This document shows positions 36,801 through 48,305 of a stretch of DNA of 64,000 nucleotides, one piece after another. Source of the stretch: Symsagittifera roscoffensis (Eukaryota; Xenacoelomorpha; Acoela; Convolutidae); assembly GCF_963678635.1 (NCBI RefSeq), contig NC_087063.1, forward strand, positions 14,701,006 to 14,765,005, written 5' to 3'. Numbering within the stretch: the stretch's first letter is position 1; every line of letters starts with the position of its first letter. The position numbers and the translations under genes are program-made. The notes beneath the pieces were generated by a model, which was not told the origin of the DNA, did no database searches, and saw only the letters and a list, made by a program, of their open reading frames with translations.

Positions 36801-37128
36801 CACTGTCCCAAGACCTTACACTCTAGTGTTGGGACACTTCGCACTGTCTCAAGTCCTTACACTCAAGTATTGGGACTTTTCGCACTGTCCTAAGACCACC
36901 AACTCAAGTGTTGGGACACTTCACACTGTCCCAAGACCTAGTGTTGGGACATCTCGCACTGTCCCAAGACCTCTCACTCAAGTGAAGTGTTGGGACACTT
37001 CGCACTGTCCCAAGACCCTTCGTCTTGGTGTTGGGACACTTCCCACTGTCCCAAGATCTAGTGCTGCGACACTCCGCACTATCCCAGGACATCCCACTCA
37101 AGCGTTGGGACACTTCACGCTGTCCCAA
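33893..37128. repeat. 792/988/1231-bp higher-order repeats near the right end of the array
   Basis: A marker stretch with the direct doublet CAAGTGAAGTGTTGGG recurs near 33975, 34765, 35995 and 36985, giving steps of about 792, 1,231 and 988 bp. Step differences come from extra or missing internal sub-blocks. Loops CTTCACGC, CTTCACAC and CTTCCCAC are concentrated in this half of the array. Confidence 0.65.
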
Positions 37129-40100
37129 GACTTTCGTTCAAGTGTTGGGACACTTCACGCTGTCCCAAGACCCTTCGTCCTAGTGTTGGGACGCTTCACA
37201 CTGTCCCAAAACTTAGTGTTGCGACGCTCCGCACTGTCCCAGGACCTCCCACTCAAGCGTTGGGACACTTCGCACTGTCCCAAGACCCTTCGTCTAAGTG
37301 TTGGGACACTTCGTACTGTTCCAGGACCTCTCGTACTAGTGTTGGGACACTTGGCACTGTCCCAAGACCTAGTGTTCGGACACTTCGTACTGTCCCAAGA
37401 CCTCTCCCTCAAATGCTGGGACACTTCGCACTGTCCCAAGACCCTTCGTCCAAGTGTTGGGACACTTCGTACTGTCCCAGGGGCTCTCGTACTAGTGTTG
37501 GGACACTTGGCACTGTCCCAAGACCTAGTGTTGGGACACTTCGTACTGTGCCAAGACCTCTCCCTCAAATGATGGGACACTTTGAAAGGTCCCAAGACCA
37601 CCCACTCAAGTGTTGGGACACTTCGCACTGTATCAAGACCTAGTGTTGGGACACATCGTACTGTCCCAAGACCTCTCACTCAAGTGTTGGGACACTTCGC
37701 ACTGTCCCAAGATTTCCCACTCAAGTGTTGGGACACTTCGCACTGTCCCAAGACTACCTGCTCAAATGTTGGGACACCTCGTACTGTCCCAGGACCCCCC
37801 TCACTCAAGCGTTGGAACACTTCGCATTGTCCCAGGACACCCTCACTCGAGCGTTGGGACACTTCACACTGTCCCAAGACCTTACACTCTAGTGTTGGGA
37901 CACTTCGCACCGTCTCAAGTCCTTACACTCAAGTGTTGGGACACTTCGCACTGTCCTAAGACCTAGTGTTGGGACATCTGGCACTGTCCCAAGACCTCTC
38001 ACTCAAGTGAAGTGTTGGGACACTTCGCACTGTCCCAAGACCCTTCGTCCTAGTGTTGGGACGCTTCACACTGTCCCAAAACTTAGTGTTGCGACACTCC
38101 GCACTGTCCCAGGACCTCCCACTCAAGCGTTGGGACACTTCCCAAGACCCTTCGTCTAAGTGTTGGGACACTTCGTACTGTCCCAGGACCTCTCGTACTA
38201 GTGTTGGGACACTTGGCCATGTCCCAAGACCTAGTGTTGGGACACTTCGTACTGTCCCAAGACCTCTCCCTCAAATGCTGGGACACTTCGCACTGTCCCA
38301 AGACCCTTCGTCTAAGTGTTGGGACACTTCGTACTGTCCCAGGACCTCTCGTACTAGTGTTGGGACACTTGGCACTGTCCCAAGACCTAGTGTTGGGACA
38401 CTTCGTACTGTCCCAAGACCTCTCCCTCAAATGCTGGGACACTTCGCACTGTCCCAAGACCCTTCGTCCAAGTGTTGGGACACTTCGTACTGTCCCACCA
38501 GGGCCTCTCGTACTAGTGTTGGGACACTTGGCACTGTCTCAAGACCTAGTGTTGGGACAATTCGTAATGTGCCAAGACCTCTCCCTCGAATGATGGGACA
38601 CTTCGAACGGTCCCAAGACCTCCCACTCAAGTGTTGGGACACTTCGCACTGTATCAAGACCTAGTTTTGGGACACATCGTACTGTCCCAAGACCTCTCAC
38701 TCAAGTGTTGGGACACTTCGCACTGTCCCAAGATTTCCCACTCAAGTGTTGGGACACTTCGCACTGTCCCAAGACTACCTGCTCAAGTGTTGGGACACCT
38801 CGTACTGTCCCAGGACCCCCTCACTCAAGCGTTGGGACACTTCGCATTGTCCCAGGACCCCCTCACTCAAGCGTTGGGACACTTCACACTGTCCCAAGAC
38901 CTTACACTCTAGTGTTGGGACAGTTCGCACCGTCTCAAGTCCTTACACTCAAGTGTTGGGACACTTCGCACTGTCCTAAGACCTACTGTTGGGACATCTG
39001 GCACTGTCCCAAGACCTCTCACTCAAGTGAAGTGTTGGGACACTTCGCACTGTCCCAAGACCCTTCGTCTTGGTGTTGGGACACTTCCCACTGTCCCAAG
39101 ACCTAGTGTTGCGACACTCCGCACTATCCCAGGAAATCCCACTCAAGCGTTGGGACACTTCAAGCTGTCCCAAGACTTTCGTTCAAGTGTTGGGACACTT
39201 CACGCTGTCGCAAGACCCTTCGTCCTAGTGTTGGGACGCTTCACACTGTCCCAAAACTTAGTGTTGCGACACTCCGCACTGTCCCAGGACCTCCCATTCA
39301 AGCGTTGGGACACTTCGCACTGTCCCAAGACCCTTCGTCCAAATGTTGGGACACTTCGTACTGTCCCAGGACCTCTCGTACTAGTGTTGAGACACTTGGC
39401 ACCGTCCCAGGACCTAATGTTGGGACACTTCGTACTGTCCCAAGACCTCTCCCTCAAATGCTGGGACACTTCGCACTGTCCCAAGGCCCTTCGTCCAAGT
39501 GTTGGGACACTTCGTACTGTCCCAGGACCTCTCGTACTAGTGTTGGGACACCTGGCACTGTCCCAAGACCTAGTGTTGGGACACTTCGTACTGTGCAAAG
39601 ACCTCTCCCTCAAATGCTGGGACACTTCGCACGGTCCCAAGACCTCCCACTCAAGTGTTGGGACACTTCGCACTGTCCCAAGACCTCTCATTCAAGTGTT
39701 GGGACACTTCGCACTGTCCCAAGATTTCCCACTCAAGTGTTGGGACACTTCGCACTGTCCCAAGACTACCTGCTCAAGTGTTGGGACACCTCGTACTGTC
39801 CCAGGACCCCTAACTCAAGCCTTGGGACACTTCGCACTGTCCCAAGACCCCTCACTCAAGTGTTGGTACTTTTCACGCTGTCCCAAGACTTTCGTTCAAG
39901 TGTTGGGACGCTTCACACTGTCCCAAGACCAAGTGTTGGGACACCTCGCACTGTCTCAAGACCTTACACTCTAGTGTTGGGAAACTTCGCACTGTCTCAA
40001 GTCCTTACACTCAAGTGTTTGGACACTTCGCACTGTCCTAAGACCACCAACTCAAGTGTTGGGACACTTCACACTGTCCCAAGACCTCTCACTCAAGTGA

Positions 40101-40740
40101 AGTGTTGGGACACTTCGCACTGTCCCAAGACCCTTCGTCTTGGTGTTGGGACACTTCCCACTGTCACAAGACCTAGTGTTGCGACACTCAGCACTATCCC
40201 AGGACATCCCACGCAAGCGTTGGGACACTTCGCACTGTTCCAAGACCCTTCGTCCAAGTGTTGAGACACTTTGTACTGTCCCAGGACCTCTCGTACTAGT
40301 GTTGGGACACTTGGCACTGTGCCAAGAAATAGTGTTGGGACACTTCGTACTGTCCCAAGACCTCTCCCCAAGTGCTGGGACACTTCGTACTGTCCCAAGA
40401 CCTCTCCCCCAAGTGCTGGGACACTTCGCACTGTCCCATGACCTGGTGTTGGGACGCTTCGTACTGTCCCAAGACGTCTCACTCAATTGTTGGGACACTT
40501 CGCACTGTCCCAAGACCTCCCACTCAAGTGTTGGGACACTTCGCACTGTCCCAAGACTACCTGCTCAAGTGTTGGGACACCTCGTACTGTCCGAAGACCC
40601 CTCACTCAAGCGTTGGAACACTCAGCACTGTCCCAAGACTGCCTGCTCAAGTGTTTGGACTCTTCGTACTGTCCCAAGACCTCTTCGTTCCAGTGTTGGG
40701 ACAGTCGGATCTCTTCTACTTCGGTGTTGGGACACTTAGA

Positions 40741-43700
40741 TCACTATCCCCGGTACCACCACTTGAGCTCTAGCATTAAAAATTTCCCCAAAACCCAATC
40801 TTACTGAACAAAAGTTTTACCTATTAGTCCCTTGTAATTACTTCCCTTTAATAATTCCATGCAAGTCAAAACACGACTTGTTGGCAAGTGTCTTGTGATC
40901 GCCTATTGGTCAAAAGACGATGAAATTAATTCCAAAAACGAAAAAAATTAAGCGAGAAAAATGATAAAAAACAGAAAAATGAACAAACCTAAAATTCAAA
41001 AGTGACCAATGTCGTCCTTTTGTTAAAAAAAATGTCTGGTACCTGATTGTTACGCGTTTTCTTCCCCCCTACTAGCGATCTTATGGGGTATTCCTCTTTC
41101 GGGTTTCAAAAACTGTCTATTTCCGATCCCCCAGCCCGCTCCGACTAGATTACCTACCTTAATTCGATCTTAAATTTGGATATCCTCGCGTTGCAACTCT
41201 TGTTCTGGGTCTAGAGATGAATATTTCTAGCCTCTGGTTCTACTAATGCAACTAAATCGACGATATTGATTGTATAGTTACTATAATGGGTCCCCCCTTT
41301 TCACAATTTGCAACAGCCAACCTCTATCTTAACCAGCCCCCCCTTCTAACCCCCCCCCCTATTTAGCCCCCTTCTTAAGGCAAAATTTACCTTAAGCACG
41401 ATGGGTGCTAAACGTCTTAAGAGAAAACCGTAGAACCTCTTTCCAAGCTCTGTTCAAGTAAAAACGTATCCTCAAAACATTGGGTATCCGCTCATCCAAT
41501 TTTACACTTATTTCCTATAACCTAATGTGGATTCTAACGATACCCGATTGACCAAACAGAACAACCCAGTGATTTCTTCTCTGTTTGTTCTGATTCCGTG
41601 CTGGTTGTCGCCTTGGCGTGTCCAGCACCACTCTCCACCTGTATAAAGTTGCTGATTTGAACAAAACTATCAGTCTTATTGGAAAAAAGTATGGGTATAC
41701 TATTTCAATAAATATAAAGGTTTGATCGACCCAATCTGGAAGTCAAAGCTACTGTCTTTTTTTATGTTATATGGTTTTTTGTTCCTTTTTCTATTCTTTT
41801 TTAGTTTTCTGTTTTGCTTCTTGTCTTTACTCGTTTTTTGTCCCCCTAGTTACCCCCCTTACTCGGTTAGCTAGGCCTCATTCGGAGAACGCAGCACGAA
41901 ATTTTTCTCGAGTTTTCTTAAAAAGCTATCACGGTACAATCGGAAGGTTTACACGTTCCCGCTGAACCGTACCACCGGTACTCTAGAATGGGCATGTAGC
42001 CCGGAGCTGTGTCAAATGGGTTTGATCCCGTAGTCTTGATGTCGTAAAAACACTATATCTTGTGTTTTTCTACCTGAAACGGTCGGAGCCAATTCGGTTC
42101 ACTTGAGACATGAGACTAAAACCTTTGTTACAGCTTAGAAGCCACTACCAAAATGCACCCCCCCACTCTAGAAAAAAAGAACGTCCACATACTTAGCTCT
42201 CAAACTACCTGAAACACGCAAACGCCGTTAAAAACGGGGTCGGAACAATCCGTATAGTTACTTTTTATTAGACAGTGGAACTTTGATCCAATTCAGATGG
42301 ATCAACCTAAAACTCTCCTTACCTCAACATAACAATATAAAACACACTCAAAAAATTTAAATCGGGTACTCACATACCTACACTCTCTAGAATTGGAGTA
42401 ACTAAATTAACCATTCTCTCTAGCATAAATGGGAAATCAAGTTTAACTCTAGAAGTTTTGAATAAGTCAGTTTCAACTCAAGAAACAAGTTCTGGTTCTG
42501 GGCCATTGGGAGACTTCGCCTGTCCACCTTTCCACCGAATGTTCCTTCTGGTCCACTTCTAATCTGTCTCTTCTTTGTTCGTAATTGCTCTGCCTTCTGT
42601 TTCGAACAGGTCAGCTCTACTCTCGTGTAATCTTATATCTGGAAATTGCGAATAGCAATTTCCCGCAGCTTTTTTCGACTACTTTCCCGCGATTGTCAAT
42701 CGGTTCTTCTGATATTGTTTTTCTGATATTTTCAGTTGTTGCGAGAAACTTGAGCATGACATGTCCAATTCGAATTTTTCAAAAACTTCATTTCACCCCA
42801 AAATCATGTTTCCTGCGTTGCTCAAGTTCAAACTTCCAAATATGACCGACTGGCACAGATCTTATGCATAAACCCTTTGTTTTTTTTTGAGCTAGTCGCA
42901 AATACAGTCACTGGCTTCTTGTCGATATCGATCCACTTAACTGATTTTGATCCTAATACTACATAATATTTTAACGTAGAGTCATAGAGACACTTCCGGA
43001 TGGGCAAAATAAGGACCACTCCTGGTTGGCGGGACCCTTTTGAACTGGCGCTTACGAGACTTTTCTGGATTAGCCGAATAGGTAAGGCTCCCGGAATGGC
43101 AAAATTTGTACCCTTCAAGATTGCGAGCCTTCCAGATTGGCAAAATCGGGAACCTTCCGAGTGCAAACGTCAAGTTCTCGAAGTAAAATAATCAAACTGG
43201 TAGGGTCTTTTCTTTGTTGCTGTACCCCTCCGATTCCTAAATAAGTAGCTTATGTGATGGTTTTAACGAACTGCGTGGAGTCTGCAAGCAAACTTGTTTG
43301 TGGTTCCAATGCTTAGTTTTGAATTGATATGCCATTTCGAAGAGTTTTAAAGGCCTTCTGCAAAAATTGATTGTGAATCTTCATGATCTGGACGCAAGCT
43401 CTTCGCTGGCTTTTTTGTCATCGTTTTTGTAGAGGAAACATTTTGTTTGCTCTTCGTGACAAAACTTTTTATTAATTTTTTGATACAATTGCTTTTTCTA
43501 ATTATTAGTTCTGAAATTAGCAAGATATTGTTCATTCGTAGAAAAATTTCCATTAGAACAACATTGGGAACTCGTGAATTGATGGACATATTTAACCTTT
43601 TTTGTCCTGTTACCCGTTGACCGCTTTCTTTTGAAAACGTCCAAGAAAATGGAATTCCGTTCTCGAATCAGATACGCATCAAAAAACGTATAAACAGACT

Positions 43701-43948
43701 GGAACAATAAGTGATTTGAAAGGTTAAGTTTGACATTGATTTTAACTCCGACTGATAGAACTGCATTTAACTCACTTATACCAGCACGTTATACAAATAA
43801 TTAAAACTAGAGTTATCTCAAACACTCTGGGAAGGGTTCAGGAATTTTTTATCTAAAATCTGTTCTGCAAACTGTTGGTTTTGAGAAGAGACAGAAGAAG
43901 AGTTTTGATGAAATTTGAGTAAAAAATATTTTTCATGTTTATATCCCT
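40741..43948. repeat. Large duplicated segment, copy 1 (array flank)
   Basis: This 3.2-kb unique-looking segment starts where the array stops and is repeated at 47193-50780 with many substitutions and two long length differences. It holds C-rich runs (41337-41371), a small hairpin CTTAAGG/CCTTAAG (41374-41396), a TATA-like TGTATAAAG (41639) and AATAAA (near 41708), and degenerate GGATTGGCAAAAT-like copies at 42995-43150. TATA plus AATAAA about 70 bases apart is LTR-like, but no LTR ends were found. Frames in it are short and poorly conserved between copies. Confidence 0.85.
43347..43589 (-). CDS. 80-residue frame conserved in both duplicate segments, copy 1
   Basis: An ATG-started frame of 80 residues (MSINSRVPNVVLMEIFLRMN onward) is also open in copy 2 at 50177-50419 with about nine amino-acid differences. 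Most base differences between the copies seem to change the residue, which argues against strong selection. An upstream extension is open in copy 2 but broken by a one-base T-run change in copy 1. No family recognised; likely chance preservation. Confidence 0.15.
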   Translation of the reverse strand: MSINSRVPNVVLMEIFLRMNNILLISELIIRKSNCIKKLIKSFVTKSKQNVSSTKTMTKKPAKSLRPDHEDSQSIFAEGL

Positions 43949-44540
43949 CCAAGTCCGTTCAATATCCGAAGATAGGTGCTTACCTCGGAAATTCGCAACT
44001 CAGTGAGATTCTTTTGTGCAGTCACTCTCGTTTCACCGATCTCTGATATCGTTTTTTTTTCTGAAATCTAAATTGATACCAAAAACTTAACAATAACCAA
44101 CAGTTGATTGTTGTTGCCTATGTTACCATTCACAGCAAGATGGGTCCCATTCTTCAACCAATTGATCCTTCCGGATGGATTGAAAATTATCTTTTACGTG
44201 CTCAAGTACTCAAACAACCCTACCGAACAGGTACAAATGATATCATTAAAGATGATCATTACGAACAGGTGTGCTATAAATAAATATGTCATAAAAATCT
44301 TTTACCGGCTTTTGTGATCGCATCTATTCTGGTAAGTTATTCTCATCTAAATTATATGTTTTTTTATTTCTTTTTTTTTTGGTTCTATGTTTTTTTGGCT
44401 TTTTTTCTCGTTCTTGCCTGGTTTCTCATATATATTTAGTTGGTGCTAAACTCCTCAGGGCACGCTGGGACGGCCACTTCCCATGCAGGAATTTTTTCGT
44501 TCATACTAGTTTGAAACGCTAAATCAGGGAATCGGGAACC
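43949..44540. other. Spacer between duplicate segment 1 and the second array block
   Basis: AT-rich and unmatched elsewhere in the window. It contains a 47-codon ATG frame at 44140-44283 (open from 44104) whose product looks protein-like (PSGWIENYLLRAQVLKQPYR) but is not recognised. This could be a short relic of a coding gene. The array restarts at about 44541. Confidence 0.3.
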
Positions 44541-47190
44541 TTTCGTTCAAGTGTTGGGACACTTCACGCTGTCCCATGACCCTTCGCCTAGTATTGGGAC
44601 ACTTCACACTGTCCCACGACCTAGTGTTGGGACACCTCGCACTCTCCCAAGACCTCTCACTCAAGTGTTGGGACACTTCGCACTGTCCCAAGACCCTTCG
44701 TCTTAGTGTTGGGACACTTCCCACCGTCCCAAGACCTAGAGTTGGGACAATCCCCACGTGCCCAGGACCTCCCAGTCAAGCGTTGGGACACTTCGCACTT
44801 TCCCAAGACCTAGTGTTGGGACACTTCGTACTGTCCCAAGACCTCTCATTCAAGTGCTGGAACACTTCGCACTGTCCCAAGACCTCCCACTCAAGAGTTG
44901 GGACACTTCGCGCTGTCCCAAGACCTAGTGTTGGGACACTTCGTACTCTCCCAAGACCTCTCACTCAAGTGTTGGGACACTTCGCACTGTCCCACGACCT
45001 CCCACTCAAGTGTTGGGACACATCGCACTGTCCCAAGACTACCTGCTCAAGTGTTGGGACACCTCGTACTGTCCCAAGACCCCTCACTCAAGCGTTGGGA
45101 CACTTCGCACTGTCCCAATACCCTTCGTCTTAGTGTTGGGACACTTCCCACTGTCCCGACACCTAGAGTTGGGACAATCCGCACTGTCCCAGGACCTCCC
45201 ACTCAAGCGCTGGGACACTTCCCACTGTCCCAAGACCCTTAGTCCAAGTGTTGGGACACTTCGTATTGTCCCACGACCTCTCGTCCTAGTGTTGGGACAT
45301 TTCGCACTGTCCTCAGACTGCCTGCTCAAGTGTTGGTGCACCTCGTACTGTCCCAAGACCCCTCACTCAAGCGTTGGGACACTTCGCACTGTCCCAGAAC
45401 TTCCAATATCAAGCGGTGGGACACTTCCCACTGTCCCAAGACCCTTAGTCCAAATGTTGGGACACTTCTTATTGTCCCAGGACCTCTCGTCCTAGTGTTG
45501 GGACACTTCGCACTGTCCCATGACCTAGTGTTGGGACAATTCGTACTGTCCCAAGACCTCTCATTCAGGTGCTGGGACACTTCGCACTGTCCCAAGACTA
45601 CCTGCTCAAGTGTTGGGACACCTCGTACTGTCCCAGGACCCTCACTCAAGCGTTGGGACACTTCGCACTGTCCCAAGACCCCCCACTCAAGTGTTGGGAC
45701 ACCTCGCACTGTCCCAAGACCCCTCACTCAAGTGTTGGGACACTCCGCACTGTCCCAAGACTGCCTGCTCAAGTGTTTAGACTCTTCGTACTGTCCCAAG
45801 ACCTTTCGTTCAAGTGTTGGGACACTTCACGCTGTCCCAAGACCTTTCGTTCAAGTGTTGGGACACTTCACGCTGTCCCATGACCCTTCGCCTAGTGTTG
45901 GGACACTTCACACTGTCCCACGACCTAGTGTTGGGACACCTCGCACTCTCCCAAGACCTCTCACTCAAGTGTTGGGACACTTCGCACTGTCCCAAGAACC
46001 TTCGTCTTAGTGTTGGGACACTTCCCACCGTCCCAAGACCTAGAGTTGGGACAATCCCCACTGTCCCAGGACCTCCCAGTCAAGCGTTGGGACACTTCGC
46101 ACTGTCCCAAGACCTAGTGTTGGGACACTTCGTACTGTCCCAAGACCTCTCACTCAAGTGCTGGAACACTTCGCACTGTCCCAAGACCTCCCACTCAAGT
46201 ATTGGGACAGTTCGCGCTGTCCCAAGACCTAGTGTTGGGACACTTCGTACTGTCCCAAGACCTCTCACTCAAGTGTTGGGACACTTCGCACTGTCCCACG
46301 ACCTCCCACTCAAGTATTGGGACACTTCGCGCTGTCCCAAGACCTAGTGTTGGGACACTTCGTACTGTCCCAAGACCTCTCACTCAAGTGTTGGGACACA
46401 TCGCACTGTCCCAAGACTACCTGCTCAAGTGTTGGGACACCTCGTACTGTCCCAAGACCCCACACTCAAGCGTTCGGACACTTCGCACTGTCCCAATACC
46501 CTTCGTCTTAGTGTTGGGACACTTCCCACTGTCCCGACACCAAGAGTTGGGACAATCCGCACTGACCCAGGACCTCCCACTCAAGCGTTGGGACACTTCA
46601 CACTGTCCCAAGACCCTTCGTCTAAGTGTTGGGACACTTCGTACTGTCCCAGGTCCTCTCGTCCTAGTGTTGGGAAACCTCGCACTGTCCCAAGACCTAG
46701 TGTTGGGACACTTCGTACTGTCCCAAGACCTCTCACTCAAGTGCTGGGACACTTCGCACTGTCCCAAGACCTACCACTCAAGTGTTGGGACACTTCGCGC
46801 TGTCCCAAGACCTAATGTTGGGACACTTCGTACTGTCCCAAGACCTCTCACTCAAGTGTTGGGACACTTCGCACTGTCCCACAACCTCCCACTCAAGTGT
46901 TGGGACACATTGCACTGTCCCAAGACTACCTGCTCAAGTGTTGGGACACCTCGTACTGTCCCAAGACCCCTCACTCAAGCGTTGGGACACTTCGCACTGT
47001 CCCAAGAACCCCCATTCAAGTGTTGGGACAACTCGCACTGTCTCAAGACCCCTCACTCAAATGTTGGGACACTCCGCACTTTCCCAAGACTGCCTGCTCA
47101 AGTGTTTAGACTCTTCGTACTGTCCCAAGACCTCTTCTTTCCAGTGTTGGGACAGTCGGATCTCTTCCTCTTCGGTGTTGGGACACTTAG
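44541..47190. repeat. Second block of the ~41-bp hairpin array
   Basis: About 2.65 kb of the same units in the same orientation, with loops typical of the right half of the main array (CTTCACGC, CTTCACAC, CTTCCCAC) plus a private CTTCGCGC. It ends in the same final units as the main array (GTTGGGACAGTCGGATCTCT, then TTGGGACACTTAGATC) and passes into duplicate segment 2. So array end and flank were copied together. Confidence 0.95.
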
Positions 47191-47993
47191 ATCACTATCC
47201 CCGGTACCACCACTTGTGCTCTAGTGTTAAAAATTTCCCCAAAACCCAATCTTACTGACCAAAAGTTTTACCTATTAGTCCCCTGTAATTACCTCCCTTT
47301 ATTTAATCCGATGCAAGTCGAAACACGACTTGTTGGCAAGTGTCTTGTGATCACCTATTGGTCAAAAACCGATTAAAATAATTCCACAAAAGTAATAATT
47401 TAAGCGAGAAAATAGATAAAAAACAGAAAGATGAACACGCTCAAAATTCAAAGGTGACCAATGTCGTCCTTTCATTCAAAAAAATGTCTGGTACCTGATT
47501 GTCATGCGTTTTCTTCCCCCTACTAACAATCTTATGGGGTATTCTCCTTTCGGGTTTCAAAAACTGTCTATTTCCGATCCCCCAACCCGATCCGACTAGG
47601 TTACCTACCTTAATTCGATCTTAAATTTGGATATCCTCGCGTTGCAACTCTTGTTCTGGGTCTAGAGATGAATCTTTCTAGCCTCTGGTTCTACTAATGT
47701 AACTAAATCGACGATATTGATTGTATAGTTACTATAATGTGTCCCCCCTTTTTACAATTTGCAACCGCCAACCTCTATCTTAACCAGCCCCCTTCTAACC
47801 TCCCCCATATTTAGCCCCCCTCTTGAGGCAAAAATTACCTTAAGTGCGATGGGTGCTAAACCTATTGAGAGAAAACCGTAGAACCTGTTTCCAAGCTCTG
47901 CTCAAATAAAAACGTATCCTCAAAACATTGGGTATCCGCTTATCCAATTTTACACTTAATTCCTTTAACGTAATGTGGATTCTAACGATACCC

Positions 47994-48305
47994 GATTGAC
48001 CAAACAGGACAACCCTGTGATTCCTTCTCTGTTTTTTCTGATTCCGTGCTGTTTGTCGCCTTGGCGTGTCCAGCACCACTCTCCAGCACCACTTTCCCGC
48101 TTGGCTGGTCACCTGTTCCAGTCAAGTCTTCTAGTGGTCCGTCGATTGACCAAACAGAACACCCCTGTGTGCCCTTGTCTGTTTGTTTTTGTCCGTGCTG
48201 GATGTCTCTTTGGCGTTTCCAGCACTTCTTGGGTCCCCTTCCTGAGAACCATTTTCCCACTTGGCAGGTCACCTGTTCCAGTCAAGTCTCCTAGTGGTCT
48301 GGTGA
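47994..48305. repeat. ~155-160 bp tandem duplication inside duplicate segment 2
   Basis: Two diverged units begin with GATTGACCAAACAG (47994 and 48145) and end with CACCTGTTCCAGTCAAGTC (48110 and 48270). Copy 1 has only the first part of one unit, then jumps to ACCTGTATAAAG, so it probably lost this DNA. Each unit includes a CAAACAG...CTGTTT inverted repeat. Confidence 0.75.

Larger units (their letters stand above)
20186..40740. repeat. Giant ~41-bp tandem array of hairpin-forming units
   Basis: About 20.5 kb, roughly 500 units, all in one orientation. A unit has an invariant-looking core TTGGGACA-loop-TGTCCCAA (8-bp perfect inverted repeat, 8-base loop) and a spacer of about 17 bases, e.g. 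GACCTCTCACTCAAGTG. Loops vary within C(T/C)(T/C)C(G/A)(C/T)AC: CTTCGCAC, CTTCGTAC, CCTCGTAC, CCTCGCAC, CTCCGCAC, CTTCACAC, CTTCACGC, CTTCCCAC. A recurring short unit has only GACCTAGTG as spacer. As 41 is not a multiple of three and most frames lack stops, long meaningless frames run through it on both strands (up to about 700 codons at 23556-25694). Nothing shows translation. It begins inside the Ty3-type protease frame and ends at a segment that is itself duplicated. Confidence 0.97.

Noticed and set aside
20186-40740. Palindromic repeats with variable spacers, CRISPR-like at first sight
   Set aside because: The window is eukaryotic in character, units abut without unique spacers, spacer types recur many times, no cas genes are present, and higher-order block copying shows a satellite.
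41639-41715. TATA-like and AATAAA signals 70 bases apart as a possible LTR
   Set aside because: No TG...CA ends, no matching second LTR around a coding region, no primer-binding site found; kept only as a remark.
41771-41965. Phe-rich plus-strand frames in both duplicated flanks (41771-41965, 48437-48730)
   Set aside because: They come from T-rich low-complexity DNA and diverge in frame and length between the copies.
42828-43166. Minus-strand frames of about 112-125 codons in both flanks (42828-43166, 49620-49997)
   Set aside because: They run over degenerate GGATTGGCAAAAT-like tandem copies, differ in frame at their ends between copies, and give a repetitive peptide; I see no sign of selection.
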